Assembly: GCA_014155875.1 (NCBI GenBank)
Contig: JACEFZ010015028.1
Coordinates: forward strand, 1-64,000
DNA from: Cepaea nemoralis
Taxonomy: Eukaryota; Mollusca; Gastropoda; Stylommatophora; Helicidae
DNA length: 64,000 nucleotides
Reading direction: 5' to 3'
The notes under the pieces were generated by a model. The model was not told where the DNA came from. It searched no databases and saw nothing but the letters and a program-made list of their open reading frames with translations. The position numbers and the translations under genes are program-made. Of the stretch, positions 56,030-64,000 are shown piece by piece (position 1 is the first letter of the stretch; the number at the start of each line of letters is the position of its first letter).

Positions 56030-57945
56030 GCAGCAGAAGAAGAAGAAAAAGGAGGAGTAGGAGGAAGGAGGAGGAAGAGGGTAGAGGAGGGAGGAGAGAG
56101 GAGGAGGGAGGAGTAGGGAGGAATAGAGGGGGGAGGAGGGAGGAGGAGGAAGAGGGAAAGAGGAGAAAGAGGAGTAGGGAGGGGGTAAAGAGGGAGGAGG
56201 AGAAAGGAGGAGGAGGAGAGAGGAGGAGGAAGGAGAAGGAGGGAGAAGGAGGAGGAGGAGGAAGGAGGAGAAAGAGGGAGGAGGGGAGGAAGAGGGAGGA
56301 GGAGGAGGGGGGGGAAAAAACCGGGGAGGAGGGGAGGGAGGGGAGGGAGGTGGAGGGGAAGGAGGGGGGGAAGAGGAGGGGAGGGGGGGGTGGGAGGAGG
56401 AAGGAAAATGGGGGGGAGGGGAGGGAGGGGGGGGGGGTTGGGGAGGGGGAGGTGAGGGGGAGGGGGGGGAGGGGGAGGGAGGAGGAGGGGGAGGGAGGAG
56501 GTGGGGGAGGGAGGGGGGGGGGGAGAAACGCGGAGAGAGGGGAGGAGGGAGGGGGGAGGAGGAGTAGGGGGAATATGGTTAGGAGGGGGAGGAGGAGGGA
56601 TTGGAGGAGAAGGAGGGGGAGGAGGAAGGGGGGAGGAGGGAAGGGGGAGGAGGAGGAGGAGGAGGTTTTAGGAGGAGGGAGAAAGAGGATGGGGAGGAGG
56701 GGGGGGAGAGGGAAGAGGAGGGAAAAAGGGAGGGAAGAGGAAAAGGGAGAAGGGAGGAGGGGAGGAGGAGAAAGTGGGGGAGGGGGGAGGGGGGGGGGGG
56801 GGGGAGGGGGAGAAGGGGGGGAGGAGGGAGGAAGAGGTAGAAGGATCCGGGAAGGGGGGGGGGAGGGAGGGGGGGAGGAGGAGGAGGAGGAAAGATGGGG
56901 GGGGCGGAGGCGGGAGGGGGGGATGTGGGGGCGGGGGTGGGGGAGGCGGTAAGGGGGGGAGGAGGAGGGAGAAAAAGGGGGAGGGGAGGAGGAGGGGGGG
57001 AGGTAGGGGGAGGAGGACAAGGGGGGGGGGGAGGAGGGGGGGGGAAAGGGGGGAGGATGGGGGAAGGGGGGAGGAGGGGGAGGGGGGGAAGAGGGGGGAG
57101 GGGGGGGGAGGAGGGTGTGGAGGGGAGGAGGGGGCTTGGGTGAGGGGGAGAGGAGGGGGAAAAGGGGGGGGAGAGGGGGGGGTGGAGGGGAGGCGAGGGA
57201 GGGGAGAAAGGGGAGGGAGGAGGGAGAGGGATTGGGGGGCGGGGAAGCGGAAGGGGGTGGGAAATTTGGGGGGGTGAGGAGGAGGGAGAAAAGGAGGGAA
57301 AAGAAAGGGGAGGGGGGGGGGAAGGGGAGAGGGGAGGAGGGAGGAGGGGGAAAGGAGAGGAGGGGGAGAATCAGGGGGGAGGAGGGAAAAGGGGAGGTGG
57401 AAGGGGAGGAGGGGGGGGAAGAGGAGGGGGGAGGAGGGTGGAGGAAGGAGGTAGAGGGGGGGGGGAGGTGGGGGAAGGGGAGGAAGGAAAGGAAGGAGGA
57501 AGGGAAGGGAGGAGGGTTGGGGGAGGGGTAGAGGGGGAGGGGATAGGGGGGGGGAGGGGGGGGGGGGCGGGGGAAAAAGAGGAAGGTGGGGAGGAGGTGG
57601 AGGGGGAAGGGAAAGGGAAGAGGGAGAAGGGGGGGAGAAGGATTAGGGAGGGGAGGAGGAGGAGGGGGGGGGAGGGGGGGGAGGTAGGGGGAGGGGGGAG
57701 GGGGGGGATTGGGGGGGGGGAGGGAGGGTGAGGGAAAAGGAGGCAGGGGGGGGGGGGAGGGGAGGGGGGAGGGGGGAGGGGGGGGGGGGGGGAGGGGAAG
57801 GGAGGGATGGAGGGGAAGGGAAAAGGAAAAGGAGAAAAAAAGGGGGGGAGGGAGGGGGAGGGGGGGTAGAGGGGGGGAAGAGGAGGAGGAGAGAGGGGGG
57901 AGGGTGGAGGGAGGAGTAAAAGGGAGGGGAGAAGAGGGAGGAGGG
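56030..57945 (+). repeat. 1.9 kb homopurine (G/A) tract
   Basis: Almost exclusively G and A, with many runs of four or more G and only scattered C or T. All long open frames here (Gly/Glu/Arg-rich on plus, Pro/Ser/Leu-rich on minus) are low-complexity translations. Confidence 0.98.
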
Positions 57946-58071
57946 AGTTTGCCATTCCGAATCTCTCGTCTGGGTTCTGTGATTTCGGTCCTTCCATTGA
58001 TTGTTCTTCCCTTCTACATGACTGTAGATAACTTCCTTACACATAAAGAGATGAATTGTTATTTATATTGC

Positions 58072-58183
58072 CGTGGCATGGAGGAATATCAGCAGCAGAG
58101 TTGATCCAGAAAACCAAAGACCGAGATCTACGGAGAGCCATGAACGCCTACGCCAGCCGGCACGGCACTTGATGATGATGATG
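58072..58183 (+). mobile_element. RTE-like LINE, 110 bp 3' end
   Basis: GAGTTGATCCAGAAAACCAA and CGCCTACGCCAGCCGGCACG match 14180-14255, ending in (GAT)n. ATTGCCG(TG) on both sides (58067 and 58184) suggests a 7-9 bp target-site duplication. Confidence 0.85.
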
Positions 58184-58674
58184 ATTGCCGTGTGACGGTT
58201 CTGTGTAGTCACGTCATTTTCTTCGCTTTCCCTAGCGTTTTGGTTCGGGGATTCTTTCATCATCATCATCATATATTTACGTGCGTATTTGGGAGGGGGA
58301 GGAGGGAGGAGGAGGAAGAAGAAAAAAAAATACGACAGTTGGCAGCTCTGGAATTAAAGGAAGGCGTGTAGAAAATTTCATCTCAATCGGATGGGCCGTT
58401 CGCGAACACATAAAGGACATACATAGATACATACAGACGATCCTTTTTTATATATAAGAAGATGAATAGGAAAAAAAATAATTTTGAACGAGTAGAAGTT
58501 CATGTGGTATTGTGCGGGGTCATGAGGACTCTTTCAATTCTATGTGATGATAACATTAATTTTTATGTTACCTCTTGTGTCCTGAGATAACTGATTCCGT
58601 TCCTTTTATCTTCTACGAAATTCCTGAATTATGTGCTTAATAGGCAGTGTTTTTTTTTTTTTAAATAATCATCA

Positions 58675-58960
58675 TCAAGTGCCTTGCCGGCTTATGTCTC
58701 CATAAATTGCGACCATACACGGCATGTATCGGTTCATATGTTGACTGTCTTCAGTGCCATAACACAAGACTCACAAATTTTCTCACGCTGTCTTCCTCTA
58801 TACCTCTTTCCACATATCTGCCCGGTTGTCACAGCACGTTCCAGTTTTTGTTTTCTAAGAATGTGGCCACAAAATGATGACATCAAGCATCTTTTTACCA
58901 TCTGCATAAAATGGTGCAGCGGAAAAGGTCCTTGCTGCAACGGGGGACTCTGATCCAATC
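58675..58960 (-). mobile_element. RTE-like LINE 3' end
   Basis: Minus-strand reading FCGHILRKQKLERAVTTGQI, then CGKRYRGRQREK, of the RTE C-terminal domain. The tail is CATCATC on the plus strand. Confidence 0.75.
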
Positions 58961-60240
58961 GTCTGACTGGGCTAGCAGAGAAGTTACTGCGATGGATTTG
59001 TCACATTCATCGTATTCGGGTACCTCCATAGGTGCTCCATTGTTCTCCCATAGATTGCCCACACAAATTCTCTGAGTTTGACCTATCGTCTTCATAAATC
59101 TCCATTGTTCATCCGCAGTCTATCGAAATTTATCTCTATCATAAACCGGACTTACCTCTATCATAAACCAGATGTATCACTATCACAAACCTCGTTTATT
59201 GTCAGCTGCACATTATCTATCACATCTTTGATTCATGAATATTGTGGCTTTTCTCTTCTCTGCTTTGTATAAGGTTCCCCCAATAAGTTCTCAAGTGTTC
59301 TCCTATGGATCACACAGGCAGATTCTCCGAGTTCATCACTTTCATTGAATACTGCTGCCTCGTTAAGTGCTCCAGGTTCTCCCATATATAACACACTGAG
59401 AGTCTGGACATAGATCGCCATCTCCCTGACACTCGCGAGGAACCAAATACGTGTACACCATAACAACACATGATGTAAATGTTGTATTTATACCAGGGTT
59501 TTCTAATTTTGAAATGTAGCCTGTGCCTTGCCCTAATTGAACTGCATGCTGTTTCAACCTCCAAGTGCTAAAGGATTTGTAAACGTGCAAAAGGTAATTC
59601 GTTTCGCTCGTGTACAGAGAAGCCAAGAGGTCCTATCTACTAACATAAGAGCAGAGGGGTAATCTTCTTTTTCTTCCACGCTTGCACTCTGTCCTCCACA
59701 ATAATGACCCTGATAAAATAGTAGTTAGTGTCCAGTTCATTGCATTCGCGTGCCGTTGTTGGTTGAATGAAATTGGTTTGCCCTATTTATGTACGTCCAT
59801 TATGTAAATCAGGTTTGACTGTCCTGGGGTTGCACACAAACTGGATAGCTCCAGAGTAATATAACCATTCGGATACTTTATTTGATTAAAATGCGCCCAG
59901 CTATTCCTACCTGGTCTTCTCGAGTTTAATGAGTACGTTGTACACCTAAGCCAGATTCCCATCTGCCTTTCTAAATTGCTTGTTAACGTTTATTTCAGTT
60001 TCATGTTACGAACAGCAGACAACAAAGTTTACTAAAGGTTCCTAAACCTACATTAAGATTATACAAACACGTTTAGTGTACTCTGTTGCTCACTTATGCA
60101 GCTACCTTCCATAAAACCTGAAAACTACATGTGTCCCTACTTTTTAATCGCAAGTTTTTCAAATAAATGTTTCGCAATTATTTAATGTTGCATTGCATTC
60201 AGCTAGCATTAATATTAACAATATTATAATATATTTTTAT
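58961..60240. other. No recognisable gene
   Basis: Overlapping minus-strand frames of 78-87 residues at 59233-59626 have no recognised family. Small triple repeat ATCATAAACC near 59135-59195. Confidence 0.4.
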
Positions 60241-60244
60241 ACTT

Positions 60245-60660
60245 CCTGCTACATGAATTTCTTCTTATTTCTTTTCTGCCTCTTTTTCTTCTCGTCCATA
60301 GCGTGTGGCGTTGGTGATCATGTCTCTCCACAGCCTTCTGTTTCTTGTATTGGCAATCATTTCTAACACTGATATTCCTCCATGCCATGATGTCAAATGT
60401 TCAAACACCTTATTTCTTTGTCTTCCTTTTCTTCTCATCCCGTCCAACTTTACTGTTGTCATGACGTATTCCATCTCCCCCTTCTCAAGACATGCTCAAA
60501 ACTATACTGTTCCGATGCGATTAACCAGTTATGTTTATGATTTAACTTTCTTCAAGGTATCTACATTGCTCTTTCTATCCGGCCACGAATTCTCACCGTT
60601 TTTTTTCCATGAAACCACATTTCCGCAGCTTCCACATAGTTCTAACTTGTCTGCTAAGTG
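60245..60660 (-). mobile_element. RTE-like LINE 3' end, family 3
   Basis: Minus-strand reading MEYVMTTVKLDGMRRKGRQR, then LTSWHGGISVLEMIANTRN and RRLWRDMITNATRYG, parallel to the RTE C-terminal blocks TGKIEG and KDRDLWRAMNAYA but clearly a different subfamily. Confidence 0.75.
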
Positions 60661-60721
60661 TAACTAATTCGCTTCCTTACATTAGGAATGCCTTTATAGA
60701 GCTATAATGTCTGTCAGGTCT

Positions 60722-61150
60722 TAGTCAGATATGACTGAGCTACTGTATGACAGTAGACGGTACTACCTGCTTTCTGTTAGCGCCGAATGTTGGGCGGCGC
60801 TTATCAAACCCGACACCCCTCATTGTGCCAACGGCTTCGAGCAGAAGAGCGCAACTGGGAAGGTACAAGCCTTATCTTGGTGTGAGGAAATGCAACCTAA
60901 AGCCTTGGTTGGAAGCTGGTCTAGGATCGAAGATCTGACAGGCGGACAGCAACATTGTCTTGCTGATCCGGCAGCTTCTGCAGCTTGCCTTGTTCCAGAT
61001 GTGTTGTTGTTACCATTCCTCTGGAGTGAACTAGGCAGGTCGAGAGAGAGATCATGCTGCATGGTCAACACATGGTCTCTATATTTTAGCGCTGGCTTTG
61101 TGCTATGGAGAGGTATAACTCCATCCCTGGTCTTAACCGGTCTCACAATC
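60722..61150 (+). repeat. Rep-E dispersed repeat, most complete copy
   Basis: Continuous from GATATGACTGAGCTACTG through GCGCCGAATGTTGGGCGG, GCTGATCCGGCAGCTTCTGC, CTGGAGTGAACTAGGCAGG and AGAGGTATAACTCCATCCC. Its 149-residue frame is not conserved between copies. Confidence 0.85.
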
Positions 61151-61409
61151 AAAGCGAGAGGCAGCAGTTACGGTTTATAAGTCCTTGTCAATTGGCGTAG
61201 ACATGGGGCGCCACGGTTGCCTCTGATGGTGGGAACACCTACAGGTGTTACTGATCAGCTACCACCCACCTCAAGCTGGGCATCCCCCAGCCAATTGGGT
61301 GCTGATCCGCCACAGCCTGCCTGCTTCAATGGGTGCTTGGGGCTAGGACAAAATCTGATTCGCAGGCAGTAAAACCAATGTAACAGGTATTACTAAAAAG
61401 TTAATAGAA

Positions 61410-62870
61410 ACTTCAAGCTACGACTCGCAACCTGGAACGTAAGAACTATGTGTCCAGGATTTTCCACTGACCTGACAAATATTGACGATGTGAGAAAAAC
61501 GGCTGTGATTAATGCCGAACTCAATCGTCTTAACATTGATATTGCAAGCCTGCCGAAGAAGAGTCACTCAGGGAAAGCAATTATACCTTTTTAGGAAAGG
61601 TAGAGGGCAGGCAGAACAAAGGCAACATGGTGTGGGCTTTGCAGTGAAGAATTCGCTACTGGGAATGATTGAAATTCCAGCTGGAGGTAATGAAAGACTA
61701 TTATCCCTGCGCTTGGCAACCTCTTGTGGTTTTGCCACCATTATTACTGCATATGCACCGACACTCACTTCCTCTGATGATTTAGAGCAGTGGTTCTCAA
61801 CCGGTGGGGAATTCCCCCCCCCCCCCCCCAGGGGGGAATTTTGGGGTTTCCAGGGGGGGAATGAAGATTATTTCAAGATCGTGTTAATACAAGAACCGAT
61901 TACTTGATCTTGTTTTTCCTTTCATACTTTACGCTTCTGTACACATCACCCTTCTGAAATTCATTTTATAATGTAAGTAGATCCGCAAATCACATTTTAT
62001 GTACATGTCTAGACTTGTTTTAGTATGTGCTATTAAATTTAGCTTCAATTATTACGTATACTGTGTAGGGGCAGGGGGACATTTTTAGGGAGGAAATACA
62101 AAAGGGGGGGGGGGGGAATGACGTTCTAAAAATATGGTAAGGGGGGGGGAATGATGTCCTAAAAATATGGTGAAGGGGGGAACGGACCAAAAAAGGTTGA
62201 GAACCACTGATTTAGAGGATTCGTTCTGTGAGGAGTTAGACTCTGTGATCAAGGCAGTTTCAAAATCCGACTACATTTATATGCTCGGTGATTTCAATGC
62301 TCGTGTTAGCTTGGACTCGAGTTCATGGTCAGTGTGCCTTGGAAAATACAACATCGGTCGCATGAATGAAAATGGGCAAAAGCTGTTGGAGCATTGCACC
62401 AGAAACGACCTATTTATTACAAACTCATTTTAAAAAAAAACAAAAGAGCTGCATAAGGTCACATGGAACATCCAAGATGCGGCCATTATCATCAGCTGGA
62501 CTTTTCATCACATGGAGACAACATCTGAACCAAACATCATTAACTCGAAGTTACCACAATGCTGACTGCAATACTGATCATTCTTTGGTTGTTGCTAGGG
62601 TTATACTGAGACCAAAGAGAATCTACACAGCTAAACACAAATCTAGCCCCAGAATTAATATTATTAACACCCATAATCCGGATAAGTGCTTTGAGTTCCA
62701 ACAGCAACATGAAGACGTTTTCACTGATACATCTGAAATTTGTACAGCAAGTGAAAAGTGGGGTAAATTTAAGGAAAATCTTTATAAAACTGCGGTAGGG
62801 ATTTACGCACTGTGGATCATAAGAGACAGGACTGGTTTGCGGCAAACAGCCAGACACTGCAGCCTTTGAC
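61410..62870 (+). pseudogene. LINE 3 APE-type endonuclease, broken
   Basis: RLATWNVRTM at about 61420-61450 is the N-terminal APE motif with the catalytic Asn. GVGFAVKNSLLGMIEI, LRLATSCGFATIITAYAPTL and a short Asp-rich stretch follow up to the MITE. After the MITE, YIYMLGDFNARV at 62278-62310 carries the GDFNA catalytic motif, then NENGQKLLEHCTRNDLFITN. The SDH-type end appears as NTDHSLVVARVIL near 62570-62600. In the family these residues nick the target for priming. A deletion near 61555 removes the expected QETRL motif, and the frame changes near 62430 in an A run, so the enzyme is dead. Confidence 0.88.
61788..62209. mobile_element. hAT-type MITE, copy 2, inserted in LINE 3
   Basis: Perfect 15 bp terminal inverted repeats CAGTGGTTCTCAACC. 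Perfect 8 bp target-site duplication ATTTAGAG (61780-61787 and 62210-62217), as expected for hAT. Poly-C/G patches near both ends. Interior as at 36410-36800. No transposase. Confidence 0.96.
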
Positions 62871-63187
62871 TGATAAAACGAAGACAACCTCTTAAGAAAC
62901 AAGGAAAGAACAATGCGTAACACTCTGAGTGAGCTGAAGCAAGCGAGGAAGGATGTGCGAAAGGCTGCCAGGCAGTGTGGAAATGATTATTGGATCAAGT
63001 TATGTGAGTCCATTCAAAATGCAAGTGATAAAAGAAACATCAGAAGCATGAAGGGGATGAAGGGATAAAGAAATCATGTGGTCCAATGATAAAAAGAAGT
63101 GCACAACTGAAAACCTTGACTGGAGAAATCCTCACTGATACTAAACCATAGACGGATAGATGGGTAGATCAATATTTGTAGTTTTAA

Positions 63188-64000
63188 TCAAGTGAGACCA
63201 AACTAGCGGATGATGTCCTTAACGCCATAGAGGCCCTGCCAACTCTTGACCACCTGGACACACTTCCCACCATAACAGAAGTTAAGTGTGCTATACATGA
63301 ATTTGCATCTGGCAAGGCTCCAAGTAAGGATGGGATTCAAATAGAGGTTATCAGGAGTGGGCAAGACACACTCACTCTACAGATCCACCAGCTAATAGAG
63401 CTATGCTGGCGTGAAGGACAAGTCCCACAGGATTTCAAAGACTCTAGCATCATAACATTGTACAAGAACAAGGGCGATCGGAGCGACTGCAACAACTATA
63501 GGGGTATCTCACTTCTGTGTATTGTTGGAAAAGTATTTGCCAGAATTGTCCTGCGCAGACTTCAAGTTCTGGGAGATCAAGTCTACCCCGAATTACAGAG
63601 TGGCTTCCGACAGAACCGGTCTACCATTGATATGATATTCTCATTGCGACAAATGCAAGAAAAATGCCGAGAGCAGAATCAACCACTGTTTATTGCCTTC
63701 GTTGATCTCACAAAGGCATTTGATTTGGTCAATCGTGAGGGTCTGTTCAAAGCACTAAAGAAGATTGGCTGCCCACCAACTCTTCTGTCCATTGTGGAAT
63801 CGTTCCACACAGGCATGAAGGGTATAATCAAGTTTGATGGTGCAACTTCTGAAGAATTTGAAATCAAGAGTGGAGTTAAGCAAGGTTGTGTACTAGCTCC
63901 CACCCTCTTTGGAATATACTTTTCACTTCTACTGAAATATGCATTTCATGATCAGGATGGTGGTATATACTTTCACCCACGCTCAGATGGCGGACTCTAC
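63188..64000 (+). CDS. LINE 3 reverse transcriptase, partial
   Basis: The frame is open for 271 codons to the window edge. Blocks in order: ITEVKCAIHEFASGKAPSKDG (pre-RT), VPQDFKDSSIITLYKNKGD, NNYRGISLLCIVGKVFARIV (motif 1-2), ELQSGFRQNRSTIDMIFSL, LFIAFVDLTKAFDLVNREGL (motif A with catalytic Asp), and SGVKQGCVLAPTLFGIYFSL (motif B). The YADD motif should lie just beyond the end. Stops directly upstream (near 63175-63187) separate it from the endonuclease frame in this copy. No internal stop or shift was found, so this RT part is better preserved than the endonuclease. Confidence 0.9.

Larger units (their letters stand above)
61190..64000 (+). mobile_element. LINE 3: APE endonuclease and RT, 5' part, truncated by window end
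   Basis: A probable 5' untranslated region (61200-61410, with GTGGGAACACCTACAGGTG), then an APE-type endonuclease, then an RT still open at the last base. It is interrupted by a hAT MITE at 61788-62209. Frame breaks occur near 61555 and 62435, and there are stops just upstream of the RT. Confidence 0.88.

Noticed and set aside
55914..58104. Long Pro/Ser- or Gly/Glu/Arg-rich frames of up to 368 residues
   Set aside because: They are translations of a homopurine tract in several frames at once and show no codon structure.
60731..61180. 149-residue frame in Rep-E
   Set aside because: Other Rep-E copies do not keep the frame, so it is unlikely to be coding.

Overview
This 64 kb window looks like repeat-packed, gene-poor DNA from an invertebrate animal nuclear genome, most likely a mollusc or other lophotrochozoan. 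The reasons are eukaryotic retrotransposons of several lineages, tRNA-derived SINEs with pol III A and B boxes, hAT and mariner DNA transposons, very long (TCTA)n and (GTCT)n microsatellites, and no operon-like coding. The species assignment is inference. I found no host protein-coding gene, no intact tRNA and no complete rRNA gene. Every recognisable protein is a piece of a mobile element, and nearly all are broken by stops, frameshifts, truncation or later insertions.

Layout. 0.02-0.48 kb: dispersed repeat, here called Rep-E. 0.67-4.0 kb: LINE 1, near full length, with a zinc-finger N-terminus and reverse transcriptase (RT). 4.4-6.0 kb: decayed RTE-like LINE split by a SINE. 6.8-11.6 kb: LINE 2 (RT with FADD) followed by tandem copies of its 3' end separated by (TCTA)n arrays. 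13.6-14.3 kb: RTE 3' end with a clear target-site duplication. 16.05-16.48 kb: almost perfect 214 bp tandem duplication. 17.8-25.9 kb: LINE fragments, SINEs, a foldback element and a 57 bp minisatellite. 25.9-28.7 and 49.2-50.7 kb: a diverged long repeat pair. 29.5-34.9 kb: low-complexity tracts, a 42 bp minisatellite and SINEs. 34.9-36.85 kb: a 13 bp minisatellite split by an RNase H-bearing LINE and a hAT MITE. 37.86-38.43 kb: a palindromic mariner derivative. 39-43.5 kb: LINE fragments. 43.6-44.2 kb: a mosaic containing 18S and 28S rRNA fragments. 45.1-45.7 kb: 44 bp minisatellite. 45.75-47.9 kb: LINE ends plus an RTE RT interrupted by a 322 bp insertion. 51.8-52.5 kb: short-unit tandem arrays. 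54-55 kb: a SINE cluster. 55.3-58.5 kb: an element expanded by repeats and a 1.9 kb homopurine tract. 60.7-64 kb: Rep-E and the 5' part of LINE 3 (APE endonuclease then RT), interrupted by a hAT MITE and running off the window.

How the parts relate. The elements are nested, so relative ages can be read: RTE into an older LINE tail, SINE-like element into RTE, hAT into LINE 3 and into the 13 bp array, LINE into SINE-D. At least two minisatellites, and perhaps three, appear to have grown out of tRNA-derived SINEs, and LINE 2 tails seem to have been multiplied by exchange between (TCTA)n arrays. The most unusual item is the rRNA mosaic at 43.76-44.12 kb.
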